Shown in pieces: positions 52,163 to 60,538 of a stretch of DNA of 64,000 nt (positions within the stretch are counted from its first letter, which is position 1; each line of letters begins with the position of its first letter). The stretch spans positions 4,108,624 to 4,172,623 of the forward strand of contig NZ_KV917369.1 of the NCBI RefSeq assembly GCF_002019595.1, in the 5' to 3' direction. The notes under the pieces were generated by a model. That model did no database searches, was not told where the DNA came from, and saw only the letters and a program-made list of their open reading frames with translations. The position numbers and the translations under genes are program-made. Source of the DNA: Priestia abyssalis (GTDB lineage: Bacteria > Bacillota > Bacilli > Bacillales > Bacillaceae_H).

Positions 52163-53566
52163 TCAGGTTAATACTTTACAGGCAGGAAAAGAGAGAGTCA
52201 CAATCGTTCCCTTTCCTTCATGCCCTTTCAAATCGATATGGCCGTTATATTTTTCCACGATTTTTCTTGCAATGGACAGCCCTAAACCATTTCCGCCTTT
52301 TTCCCTGCTTCGGGCTTTATCGACTCGGTAAAAACGTTGAAATACTTTTTCTTCTTCAATTGCCGGAATGCCCATTCCCCAATCTTTCACTTCCACATCA
52401 ACACGGTTACCATTTCCTTGTATGTCCACTTCAATCCGTTTTTCAGTTACAGAATATTTGATAGCATTATCCAATACAATCATAAGAAGCTGACTGAGAT
52501 GGTGTTCTGTTATTTTCACACTAGAAGAATCCGCTTTTGACTGGAACACAATTGAAAAATCAGGATGGACAGCCGCTACATTTTTTACGATTTTTTCCAC
52601 GATTGGATCCACTTCTATAATTTCTTCTTCTGCCGCTGTACGAATGTTTTCTGCTCTGGACAACTCCAACAATTCAAGAACTAGATGCTTTAAACGATTC
52701 GTTTCATAAAGGGCCGCATCCAGAGATTCTTCTAAAATAACCGGATCTTGTTTCCCCCACCTTTTTAAAAGCCGAAGGTGCCCTTCTAACACCGCAATGG
52801 GGGTGCGGAACTCATGAGATGCATCCTCGACAAATTGCTTTTGCTGTTCAAAGGCCCCTTCAATCTCATCCATCATTCCATTGAACATATGGGTAAGTTC
52901 CGCTAACTCATCTTGTGAATCCATTTTTTCCATTCGCTGTTGAAATCCTTTTCTTTTGATATTTTTCATCATTTCGGTCAGTTCTTTTATCGGGGCAAGA
53001 AACCGTTTTGAAATAAGCCACCCCAATAAACTGCTTATAACAACGGCACTCACTCCGAAAAATGTCATAACAATAAAAAAAGCATGTGTAATCTGATCAA
53101 ACCGCTCCAGTTGGCGGATTACTTGGATGGTTCCTTTTTTTCCTTCGATTGTTACAGGGGCTCTCATGATGATGGCATGACTGCCCCCTGCCTGATAGTG
53201 CTCGCGTTCCATATGCCCATCCGCTTTCCCTCTCATATCAAAAGCGGAAGATACGCCATTGGAAACGTCGACCACAATTTCCTCATCCGCTCCCATAACT
53301 GTAATTCTTTGATATTTTTCATTCAATGCCTCAATTAACGAACGACTGCTTTGAATAGATTCCTTTGATAAGTTTGCGCCCTTTTCATCATAAAAGGCAA
53401 CAAGCTCTTCTAACGTCTTTTCGACCATCTTTTCTTCTTGATTGAACATCCATTTGTACACGATATGATATTGTAAAAAAGTAAATAAGAAAAAAGAAAC
53501 AAAAATAATAACAGAAGATACAATCATAAATTTCCACTTTAGCGATGCATTTCGAAAAACTCTCAT
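52163..53566 (-). CDS. Sensor histidine kinase (ArlS/YkoH-like)
   Basis: 467-residue membrane kinase. Two helices (FMIVSSVIIFVSFFLFTFLQ and IVMTFFGVSAVVISSLLGWL) frame an extracellular domain of about 130 residues, then HAMP, H-box FVEDASHEFRTPIAVLEGHL, N-box LMIVLDNAIKYS, and G-boxes DWGMGIP and GGNGLGLSIARKIV. The signal is unknown. The start overlaps the regulator stop in ATGA. It resembles ArlS and B. subtilis YkoH. Confidence 0.92.
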   Translation of the reverse strand: MRVFRNASLKWKFMIVSSVIIFVSFFLFTFLQYHIVYKWMFNQEEKMVEKTLEELVAFYDEKGANLSKESIQSSRSLIEALNEKYQRITVMGADEEIVVDVSNGVSSAFDMRGKADGHMEREHYQAGGSHAIIMRAPVTIEGKKGTIQVIRQLERFDQITHAFFIVMTFFGVSAVVISSLLGWLISKRFLAPIKELTEMMKNIKRKGFQQRMEKMDSQDELAELTHMFNGMMDEIEGAFEQQKQFVEDASHEFRTPIAVLEGHLRLLKRWGKQDPVILEESLDAALYETNRLKHLVLELLELSRAENIRTAAEEEIIEVDPIVEKIVKNVAAVHPDFSIVFQSKADSSSVKITEHHLSQLLMIVLDNAIKYSVTEKRIEVDIQGNGNRVDVEVKDWGMGIPAIEEEKVFQRFYRVDKARSREKGGNGLGLSIARKIVEKYNGHIDLKGHEGKGTIVTLSFPACKVLT

Positions 53567-54243
53567 TGTCTCATCACATATCCCGTGCCTCTCACCGTTT
53601 CTATGTAACTTTCCTCTCCTGGCGTATCTATTTTATTTCGCAAATAGCGAACGTACACATCCACCACGTTCGTTTCCACTTCGCTCTCATATCCCCACAC
53701 TTTGTTTAACAATACTTCCCGCGTTAAGACCACATTCGCATTTTCCATGAAAGTGAGCAGTAAGTCATACTCTCGCTTTGTTAAGTTCAATAATTCATCC
53801 CCTTTTTTAGCAACCCGCGCTTCTACTTCCAAACGAATATCCTTGAACACTAAAACCGGATTCGGTGTCGATGAGAAAGAAGGTAATCTTCGAAAAAGTG
53901 CACGTATACGCGCCAGCAGTTCTTCAATGGCAAAAGGTTTTGATAAATAATCGTCCGCTCCGCTGTCAAGTCCGGATACGCGATCCATTACACTATCGCG
54001 AGCCGTCAGCATCATGATGGGAGTCGTCTTTATAGCTCGAATACGACGGCACACTTCAATCCCATTCAATTGGGGAAGCATAATATCGAGCAAAATCAAG
54101 TCCCATTCTTCTCCCAATGCAAGCTCTAAACCGCTTCGTCCATCGTAAGAGACTGACACTTCATACCCTTCATATTTCAGCTCCAATTCAATAAAACGAG
54201 CCAAATTTTTCTCATCTTCAATTAATAAAATTTTTGTCATCAT
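53563..54243 (-). CDS. OmpR-family response regulator (ArlR/YkoG-like)
   Basis: 226 residues. Receiver domain with EDEKN, phosphorylated Asp in LILLDIMLPQ and Lys in YLSKPFAIEE, then the winged helix LTKREYDLLLTFMENANVVL and VYVRYLRNKID..RGTGYVMR. It pairs with the kinase behind it. Strong aggggg site before tandem ATG codons at 54243. Confidence 0.93.
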   Translation of the reverse strand: MMTKILLIEDEKNLARFIELELKYEGYEVSVSYDGRSGLELALGEEWDLILLDIMLPQLNGIEVCRRIRAIKTTPIMMLTARDSVMDRVSGLDSGADDYLSKPFAIEELLARIRALFRRLPSFSSTPNPVLVFKDIRLEVEARVAKKGDELLNLTKREYDLLLTFMENANVVLTREVLLNKVWGYESEVETNVVDVYVRYLRNKIDTPGEESYIETVRGTGYVMRQ

Positions 54244-54432
54244 ATGTTCCCCCTATCCGTGGACAAGTCTCCTCTCCCCATCTTATTCTTATGTACAAAC
54301 AGAATCAAATTCCTTATCTATCCGCAGGAAGCTTACTTCAGGCCAAAAAACCGCTTCTATCCTCCTTCAATTTTTTTCATTACTTATCAGATTTATCATC
54401 TGGTATAAACAAAAAGATTCCGTCTTAAGATG

Positions 54433-54544
54433 TAAATGATTTGCCATGGTGCAGAGCACCATGGCAAATCATTTATAATACGAAATAGACCTTCCCAAAA
54501 AGTCGTCCACGGAATAACGAACTTTAAACGGAAAGGTCTATTTC
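54433..54544. terminator. Two consecutive hairpins after the 40-residue ORF
   Basis: Hairpin 1 has a perfect 19-bp stem (54434-54452 with 54456-54474) and a three-base loop. Hairpin 2 (GAAATAGACCTT with AAGGTCTATTTC, 54482-54544) has a 39-base loop. They lie between the 40-residue ORF and the response regulator, both on the minus strand. Confidence 0.6.
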
Positions 54545-54660
54545 GCAGGAAAAGACAATCTGTACCATACCCAATACAGAAAGCATCTCCATTTAAGCTT
54601 GGCGTTACTTTGTCAGTTTTTCATGAACACATCATGCTCACTTGAAATTTCATTTGACAA

Positions 54661-54783
54661 TCAGGATTCTCTGTGAAAGAACATATCGATAAACGCTTGC
54701 GTAATCTCGATGGATTGAAAAACCGCCAATGATAGGGCAGTTATCGAGAAAAAAGCAAGTGGTACAAAACGAAGCCACATCAT
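54661..54783 (-). CDS. Small single-pass membrane protein (40 residues)
   Basis: ATG 54783 follows a strong gggaggg site. MMWLRFVPLAFFSITALSLA then VFQSIEITQAFIDMFFHRES and stop: one membrane helix with a short amphipathic tail. Such tiny membrane proteins in Bacillus often tune a kinase or a transporter; the two-component operon lies downstream on the same strand, but no direct link is shown. Confidence 0.65.
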   Translation of the reverse strand: MMWLRFVPLAFFSITALSLAVFQSIEITQAFIDMFFHRES

Positions 54784-55372
54784 GATCGATCCCTCCCTAG
54801 TGATTTACAATGAATTTTGATTCTAGACTTTTCTCCACTTCTCCTGTTCCTTTAAGCATCCGTTTAGGTTAAATGGTTTAAGGTGTCGTGTTGAACAAAC
54901 AGCCTTGCCGGCTATCTTATTACATAAGCTGTGTTTTACGATGTTTGTAAACACTATACAGGAATTCACAATCCTTTCGCACAATCTGTTGATGGAATGT
55001 GTACGAATTGAGCAACCTATGTTCTTCATCATGTCCCATCTTTAAGGATATGCTCCTTCTGTTATTGGCTGATGTGGTTTCATTATAAAAGGTTAATCTT
55101 AAATTTCTCTGTGAACTACATTAAAATTTCATGAGAAAATCAAGAGACATGAGCAGAAGCTCATGTCTCTTGATTTTCTCTTAAGCGGCTGCCGTTGGCA
55201 GCCGCTTAAGAGAACCTTTTTCAGATTACTCAAGACGGAAAACAAAAAGGCGTAAAAAGACTGAGAAATCATAATACCATTAAAATATTAATATAGATTC
55301 ATAGAAACAGAGCTCAATGGAATTAGATTAATGGTAAAATAAGCAGGATATATACTTAGAAAGGAGAAAATG
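54784..55372. other. Divergent intergenic region with palindromes
   Basis: No coding sequence is supported apart from the flanking small ORFs. Two head-to-tail perfect palindromes occupy 55133-55213 and are listed separately. A ribosome binding site (aaaggag) at 55359-55365 serves the next gene. Confidence 0.5.
55133..55213. repeat. Two fused perfect hairpins
   Basis: Hairpin 1 has 22-bp arms (55133-55154 and 55159-55180, loop AGAA). Hairpin 2 has 17-bp arms (55177-55193 and 55197-55213, loop GTT) and shares TCTC with the first. The second contains GGCAGCCGCTTAAG, the motif at the end of family A tails. They lie between divergent genes. Confidence 0.8.
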
Positions 55373-55747
55373 ATGGTTGAGTCAATTTTACAGCAGAAGT
55401 GGCTGTTTTTAATTTTGGGAGAGGTTTTCTTTTCCTTATTCATCACTTGTTTTTTGCTTATTCGATATTGGTTTCAATTGAACCGTTTAAGCTTCGTCTT
55501 TATCATTTTGCTTCTTTTGAGCGACGGCTGGCTCGTACTGCTTGGCATTTTAGATTATGCCCACACTAAATCAACCAGCTTGTTTCAAATCGTTACCATT
55601 TTATTAATTCTGTATGCATTTACAATCGGGAAAAAGGATATGAAAAAACTCGACGAACAAATAAAAAGAAAAGTAGCAAAGTGGAAAGACCCTCCTACAG
55701 ATGAAGATAGGAATGAACAAAACAAAGAATCCGGCTCAAATGCTTAA
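55373..55747 (+). CDS. Small membrane protein
   Basis: About 124 residues: three membrane helices (LFLILGEVFFSLFITCFLLI, SFVFIILLLLSDGWLVLLGI, SLFQIVTILLILYAFTIG) and a charged C-terminal tail (KKLDEQIKRKVAKWKDPP). Function unknown. Two ATG codons follow aaaggagaaa; the second (55373) has the better spacing. Confidence 0.7.
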   Translation: MVESILQQKWLFLILGEVFFSLFITCFLLIRYWFQLNRLSFVFIILLLLSDGWLVLLGILDYAHTKSTSLFQIVTILLILYAFTIGKKDMKKLDEQIKRKVAKWKDPPTDEDRNEQNKESGSNA

Positions 55748-55824
55748 AATACATGCTTTTGAGCCAGCTTCCTAAACACAACTTTTCTTTCATTTCAAAT
55801 CAAGTCAGACAACCGTTTCTCTGA

Positions 55825-56754
55825 TTACGCGCCAATCGATCGGTTTTTTCTGAATTTCGGCTGATGGTTCAGCATAAATTTTGTCTTTGCCAATGAAAAG
55901 ATGAGTGACCCGGTCCAAATGAATGAAAAAGCGACCATATGCACTTTCGAAAAATGTTCACGGAAAACAAATATCCCTAGGATAAGACTAATGGTCGGAG
56001 CAATGTATTGCAAAAAGCCAACCATATATAGCGGAATGAGTTTAGCCCCTTTCGCAAAATATAAAAGCGGAAAAGCCGTCGCCACACCAGCACCAATCAA
56101 TAAAACATGATCCACCAACGATACAGCCAAAAAACTGGATTCTCCTTTTACAAATAAAAGCACGATATAGACAAAAGCAAGCGGCGTCACCATGAGTGTT
56201 TCAAACGTCAACCCGATCGTTGCATCCATCGGGATCATTTTTTTAACTAATCCGTACAAGCCGAAACTGAAAGCGAGCGTAAGAGACACCCACGGAAACT
56301 CCCCATACTGAAAAGTTAAAAACAACACTCCGGCAGCGGCCAATACCACAGAAATGACTTGCCATGAATTCAATTTTTCCTTCAGTACCGCAATTCCGAG
56401 CAAAATGCTTACTAATGGATTGATGTAGTATCCAAGACTTGCTTCAATGACATGCCCGTGATTGACCGCCCATATGTAAACAAACCAGTTTACGCTAATA
56501 AGCAGTGAAGCGGCCGCGAGTGAAAAGAACGCTTTCGGTGAACGGATGAACGTTTTCAATACTTGGACAGACTCTCCGGTTCGTCTTCCTGCTCCCAATA
56601 AGATAAGCATAAAGATAAATGACCAAAATACGCGATGCGCCAAAATTTCTCCAGATGGTATTTGATCCAGCAGTTTCCAATAAAGCGGTAAAAAGCCCCA
56701 CATTAAATAAGCTCCGCTTGCATAAAATATTCCTGTTTTTTGATTTTGCTGCAA
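55825..56754 (-). CDS. rarD: EamA-family transporter RarD
   Basis: 309 residues, ten membrane helices in two EamA repeats. The start TGIFYASGAYLMWGFLPLYW is the RarD hallmark, with FVYIWAVNHGHVIEASLGYY and the second-half FLQYIAPTISLILGIFVFRE. Drug/metabolite exporter superfamily; the E. coli name comes from chloramphenicol sensitivity, and the true substrate is unknown. TTG start after aaaggagagag. Confidence 0.9.
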   Translation of the reverse strand: MQQNQKTGIFYASGAYLMWGFLPLYWKLLDQIPSGEILAHRVFWSFIFMLILLGAGRRTGESVQVLKTFIRSPKAFFSLAAASLLISVNWFVYIWAVNHGHVIEASLGYYINPLVSILLGIAVLKEKLNSWQVISVVLAAAGVLFLTFQYGEFPWVSLTLAFSFGLYGLVKKMIPMDATIGLTFETLMVTPLAFVYIVLLFVKGESSFLAVSLVDHVLLIGAGVATAFPLLYFAKGAKLIPLYMVGFLQYIAPTISLILGIFVFREHFSKVHMVAFSFIWTGSLIFSLAKTKFMLNHQPKFRKNRSIGA

Positions 56755-56879
56755 TCTATTCTCTCTCCTTTACCTTCAAACTGACACTATCTTTGATTAT
56801 AGTGGGTGACCCTTTGTTTTTACAATCATTTTCTTTCGGATTTCGAAACATATTTTTGACAAAAATCGAGAATATAATA

Positions 56880-57030
56880 AGAAAAGCGTAAGCGCCTTGG
56901 TCACCCCCGACAAGCATAAGACGATGCCTGGAAGAAGGAGTTCTTTCCTTCTGTAAGGAATTGGCTTATGACCTCGAGTCCCTAGGAGCCGCAACTAACC
57001 ACACTTGTGACCTCGAGGGGGAGGCGCTGG
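56880..57030. repeat. Repeat family B, diverged copy
   Basis: GAAAAGCGTAAGCGCCTTGG, CCCCGACAAGCATAAGACGA and CCTAGGAGCCGCAACTAACC are variants of family B blocks. It fills most of the gap between rarD and the next gene. Confidence 0.65.
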
Positions 57031-57091
57031 AACTAGACACGAATGTTGCTAATTTTATACTTTCTGATTCAGAGAAAAAGGAGGAGATAAT

Positions 57092-57343
57092 GTGCAAGGA
57101 TCTATTTTGTGTGGAAATCTTGATACAGCCGCTGATGAGTTTATGATTACAGAAGTGAAGCATGTGCCGACCGAATCCGCTCTATCCAAACAAAAAGTGA
57201 CCTCCCTTTATCGTCGAATCGAACAGCAAAGCGGAAATGAAGGCATGATGGTGACCATCAATGATGGATGGCCCATTTTTTTAACAAGCGAAGAGGTTCA
57301 GTTGCTCAAACATGACTTACATTCTATTTTGCAACAAATGTAA
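57092..57343 (+). CDS. Small hypothetical protein
   Basis: 83 residues from a GTG after an ideal aaaggaggag site. Polar and mixed helical/beta (FMITEVKHVPTESALSKQKV, MMVTINDGWPIFLTSEEVQL, LKHDLHSILQQM). One Cys at residue 7; no membrane helix. No family recognised. A family A palindrome begins at its stop codon. Confidence 0.65.
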   Translation: MQGSILCGNLDTAADEFMITEVKHVPTESALSKQKVTSLYRRIEQQSGNEGMMVTINDGWPIFLTSEEVQLLKHDLHSILQQM

Positions 57344-57445
57344 AGGACCCGTCACAAGAATCCAGTAAAATCAAGGATTCAGTGACGGGTCCTTTCAGGA
57401 AAAATCATTTTTTCAGCCTGTTTAGAACTTATGAGACGGTCACTA
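57343..57445. repeat. Dispersed repeat family A, partial copy between convergent genes (A9)
   Basis: AAAGGACCCGTCACAAGAAT ... GATTCAGTGACGGGTCCTTT, then a tail CAGCCTGTTTAGAACTTATG AGACGGTCAC. It can terminate both the 83-residue protein gene and the cobalamin operon. Confidence 0.85.
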
Positions 57446-57454
57446 CAGGCCAAT

Positions 57455-58201
57455 TCAATTTTCTTTTCTATTTGAGCTAAGTTTTTCTTTTTTAGCCAAT
57501 GGTTGAAAAAGTTCTCCGCACAACTCTCGAATTACCGATTCCCTTTCCACCTTGTAGGAAATAACTACGCACGTAGCAGGTCCCGCCGATTTGTCCAGAG
57601 GAAGGTCCACACTTCCCAGAGAAAAATCATGCCCATTTAATTGCCTTAACACATGAAGCTCATGCCCGATTCCTTTTGAACCGACAGGAATCAGTTCATA
57701 AACCCCTTCTTCACTCAACAGCTTTCGGAATAAAGATAAGGGAAGAATCTTTTCTGACTGTTCCAGCACTTCCTCGCCAACAAGAGGGCTCCCTATCACG
57801 GCAAAGCTTGCATTCCTCGGCGTTCGTGCCATCCTTTTTTCTTCTTTTTTCACTTTGCCAATCAGCGTAAAACCTACTGCTGATTGCATCAATGAAAAAT
57901 TCGTTTCGCTGCTGCCAACAATCGTTATAGGTTCCAAGCCCAACTCATGGCACACAGATTCAATCCCTTGCTCATAAAGATGCCATGCAGACTCTCCGTT
58001 AAAGTCCGATATCGTAACAGATAGCGGATGCGCACCGATTGAGAGTATTTCCATCATCGCAACCCGCAAACTGTAATAGGCAACCTCTTTATACGAAACG
58101 GATACATTATCACACTCTTTTTCCCCAATTGCCCCGATATTATCAGCAGCAATGACAAGCTCTTCCTTTTCACCCAAAGGAAGAAACAACACATCACGCA
58201 T
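57455..58201 (-). CDS. cblS: PurM/AIR-synthase-like protein, probable alpha-ribazole kinase CblS
   Basis: 248 residues of the PurM superfamily: N-terminal half with LVIAADNIGAIGEKECDNV (metal/ATP loop) and YSLRVAMMEILSIGAHPLSV, then TIVGSSETNFSLMQSAVGFT and a C-terminal AIRS_C-like half (FAVIGSPLVGEEVL). In Geobacillus and Listeria a PurM-type enzyme, CblS, phosphorylates imported alpha-ribazole for the lower ligand of cobalamin. Last gene of a cobamide salvage operon lacking cobT, so CblS is the best assignment. ATG 58201 overlaps the pduO stop; the frame is open upstream to 58261. Confidence 0.75.
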   Translation of the reverse strand: MRDVLFLPLGEKEELVIAADNIGAIGEKECDNVSVSYKEVAYYSLRVAMMEILSIGAHPLSVTISDFNGESAWHLYEQGIESVCHELGLEPITIVGSSETNFSLMQSAVGFTLIGKVKKEEKRMARTPRNASFAVIGSPLVGEEVLEQSEKILPLSLFRKLLSEEGVYELIPVGSKGIGHELHVLRQLNGHDFSLGSVDLPLDKSAGPATCVVISYKVERESVIRELCGELFQPLAKKEKLSSNRKEN

Positions 58202-58781
58202 TTTTGTTTTCACCTTTTGTATTCGAACGGAATACTTTCGCGCTGCGGACATACTCGACATCTTTCACATTCGCTCTTGCATTCGCCACTCTGGCCGCTG
58301 CAAAGAAATAATCAGACAGGCGGTTTAAATATTGCATGACCGCTTCATTGATTGGATGCGTTTTTTGAACCGTCACAACAAGACGTTCAGCACGACGGGC
58401 AATGGTTCGGCAAATATGCAGCGTCGTAGCTGCAGGTGTCCCTCCCGGTAAAATAAAGCGCTCAATCGGCGGTGCCTCATTCATGTACACATCAATTCGG
58501 CTTTCGAGCTGACTAATCATCTTTTCATTCACTTTATACGGATGACCTTGTTTAGCAAAAGCGAGATCGCTTCCGCAGTCAAACAACTCATGCTGTATGT
58601 TCACCAGTTCTTCCTGCAAATCTTGAAACGCTTCTTCTTCCAGCTTGTAAATCGCCTGTCCGACAAAGCTGTTCAGCTCATCGATTGTTCCATACGCTTC
58701 TACACGAAGGTCGTCCTTATCGACTCGCCCTCCGATTAAACTCGTTTTACCTTTATCTCCTGTTCTTGTATAAATGTTCAT
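58194..58781 (-). CDS. pduO: PduO-type cob(I)alamin adenosyltransferase
   Basis: 195 residues that transfer the adenosyl group of ATP to cob(I)alamin/cobinamide. PduO motifs: YTRTGDKGKTSLIGG (ATP loop, residues 4-18), AYGTIDELNSFVG, FILPGGTPAATTLHICRTIA and RRAERLV with LNRLSDYFF. The start at 58781 follows gaagggag; a longer frame to 58823 overlaps the previous gene more. It lies between cobU2 and cblS. Confidence 0.93.
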   Translation of the reverse strand: MNIYTRTGDKGKTSLIGGRVDKDDLRVEAYGTIDELNSFVGQAIYKLEEEAFQDLQEELVNIQHELFDCGSDLAFAKQGHPYKVNEKMISQLESRIDVYMNEAPPIERFILPGGTPAATTLHICRTIARRAERLVVTVQKTHPINEAVMQYLNRLSDYFFAAARVANARANVKDVEYVRSAKVFRSNTKGENKNA

Positions 58782-59206
58782 CTTCTTTCTTCTCCCTTCA
58801 GCCGAGTCGGAATACCATACCAAATTTGATCGACTCTATCCGCTTTTTTTACGATAAGCTGATACACATATCCGCATGCATCACGCCACATTCTATCTTC
58901 TTCCTCCATCGGAACAATTCCTTTTCCAATTTCTGTTCCAATGAGCACTAACCGGTCGCACTGTTTGTCCCATCGTGAAATGGCTTGTTCCAAAAATGCA
59001 GATGCTTCTTTCACCGTAAATCCTTTAACAATGAGTTCTCTTACCCACACTTCCACTCCTTCAAATACCGTCACTCTGCCTGCTTCCACGCTTTTTGGAA
59101 TTTCCGCCTGTTCGTAGGCGGATATCCATATGACACCTTGCTCTTTATATGTATCCTTCACCCATTTTCGTTTTCCATTAAAGGCACCGCCAAATACGAA
59201 ATGCAT
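58778..59206 (-). CDS. Second CobU-like protein with degenerate P-loop
   Basis: 142 residues, shorter than CobU (about 180). The start FVFGGAFNGKRKWV keeps the outline of the CobU P-loop but has GKR instead of GK[ST], and the guanylylated-His segment is missing. The C-terminal half is the standard CobU end: LVLIGTEIGKGIVPMEEEDR, WRDACGYVYQL, ADRVDQIWYGIPTRLK. It is the mirror of the other CobU gene at 60539, which keeps the His segment but loses this end. The two may work together. Start at the ATG after aaggagc, inside cobC. Confidence 0.7.
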   Translation of the reverse strand: MHFVFGGAFNGKRKWVKDTYKEQGVIWISAYEQAEIPKSVEAGRVTVFEGVEVWVRELIVKGFTVKEASAFLEQAISRWDKQCDRLVLIGTEIGKGIVPMEEEDRMWRDACGYVYQLIVKKADRVDQIWYGIPTRLKGEERR

Positions 59207-59793
59207 TGCTTTTTGCTCCTTGCCGTTTGAATTGTATGAATCCATTGTCCTCCTTCACCGGGAGAAAAATGCCAGTCCCAAAACTGCTTTTTCTCAGCCG
59301 AAAAAGCGGATGCCAACCGTTTTAACACACCGCCATGACTGACGATGACAAGATGTTTACCGTTACACGCGAGCAGCTTGGCAACCGAAAGGTCCCACGC
59401 CTGCCAAATTCGTTCAGAAAACTCGTCAAATCGTTCTCCATTTTCAACGGGAATTTGAAAAGGGTCATTTAACCATGACTGATACGTGCTCCGCTCTTGA
59501 AGCTCATCATGCGTCTTCCCTTCCCATTCACCAAAATGCAATTCCCGCCATTCTTTCATTGGAATATACGGTATGTTTGGATACAAAATGGCCGCGGTTT
59601 CCCGACAACGCTGCAAATCACTCCCAACAACCAAGTCTGGAGAATGGGGATAATATTCCCGGCAATTCATCAACTGGACTTTCCCTTGTTCGGCTAAGGG
59701 CTGATCCGTCCAACCGATATAAGCCTTCCTCTCATTCCCCTCGGTTACCCCGTGACGAATACATGTAATAACCAACTGCTCATCCAAAGCCAT
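59158..59793 (-). CDS. cobC: Alpha-ribazole / cobalamin phosphate phosphatase, histidine phosphatase family
   Basis: 211 residues. The phosphohistidine motif CIRHGVTEGN is at residues 11-20, with Arg in VVGSDLQRCRETA, Glu in ELHFGEWEGKTHDEL and the second His in VIVSHGGVL. In this operon it probably removes the phosphate of cobalamin-5'-phosphate or alpha-ribazole phosphate. Starts 49 bp inside the cobS end, so tightly coupled. A general phosphoglycerate-mutase-like enzyme is the alternative. Confidence 0.85.
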   Translation of the reverse strand: MALDEQLVITCIRHGVTEGNERKAYIGWTDQPLAEQGKVQLMNCREYYPHSPDLVVGSDLQRCRETAAILYPNIPYIPMKEWRELHFGEWEGKTHDELQERSTYQSWLNDPFQIPVENGERFDEFSERIWQAWDLSVAKLLACNGKHLVIVSHGGVLKRLASAFSAEKKQFWDWHFSPGEGGQWIHTIQTARSKKQCISYLAVPLMENENG

Positions 59794-60536
59794 GTTTCTC
59801 CCCCCTCAATTGCAGCCCCAACTGTATCTCCTGTCATACCGCCAAATTGCTTGTGAATAAAATGGCGATAAAGAATATAAAAAATCCCCATTGCTAGAAG
59901 AAGGGATAGTACAATGATGTTATTTTCGGCCATCATCAAAAAGAAGACAACAAATAATGTGCTTTGTGCCATATATCTTTTCTTTAGTGAAGAAGTGACG
60001 CCTTGTTGAAAGTAAGAGGCCAGTCCTTTTTCTTTTGCAGTTTGTTCCGTCATTAAAAGCCGCCCTGCCATCATACGGGGCATTACTAAAATGAAAGCAA
60101 TCGTATACCAAGAGATTCTTTCCAACAAAAGAAGCTCATAAATCGCCGCCCATCGTATGCTCAATAAAAACAAAAGCGACAGCACGGCAAAGGAACCGAT
60201 ATGAGGATCACTCAAAATTTCCAGCTTCTTCTCTTTTTCACGTCTGGAAAAATAGGCATCACTCACATCCATCCAGCCGTCAAGGTGCAGCCCGCCCGTC
60301 AACCCGATTCCCACCAATACAATACATAAAGCCAGAACCGCCGTCGAGGAAAATATACTCTCAAAAACAAGCAAAAAGAAAAAGAGAAATCCCGCTATTC
60401 CAAGTCCGATAACAGGAAGCCATAAGAGCGTCCGTGCCGCCCTTTTGCTTGTCCAATCGACCGTTTTTGCCGCAGGGAAAATCGTATAAAACTGAAGCGC
60501 CATCCTTGCTGTGTTTACCCATTCCTTCATTTTCAT
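59745..60536 (-). CDS. cobS: Adenosylcobinamide-GDP ribazoletransferase (cobalamin synthase)
   Basis: Integral membrane enzyme joining AdoCbi-GDP with alpha-ribazole phosphate. 263 residues, about six helices. Conserved TARMALQFYTIFP at the start, GGLHLDGWMDVSDAYFSRR with the Asp-rich metal site, LEILSDPHIGSFAVLSL and the C-terminal GMTGDTVGAAIEGGE. The start at 60536 lies three bases after cobU; a longer frame to 60623 lacks homology. Confidence 0.93.
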   Translation of the reverse strand: MKMKEWVNTARMALQFYTIFPAAKTVDWTSKRAARTLLWLPVIGLGIAGFLFFFLLVFESIFSSTAVLALCIVLVGIGLTGGLHLDGWMDVSDAYFSRREKEKKLEILSDPHIGSFAVLSLLFLLSIRWAAIYELLLLERISWYTIAFILVMPRMMAGRLLMTEQTAKEKGLASYFQQGVTSSLKKRYMAQSTLFVVFFLMMAENNIIVLSLLLAMGIFYILYRHFIHKQFGGMTGDTVGAAIEGGETWLWMSSWLLHVFVTG

Positions 60537-60538
60537 TC

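Noticed and set aside
53590..53620. CTATGTAA inside the response regulator as a Ter site
   Set aside because: Only the CTATGTA core matches; the ACTAAAT half and flanks of a Ter site are missing and it lies in conserved coding sequence.
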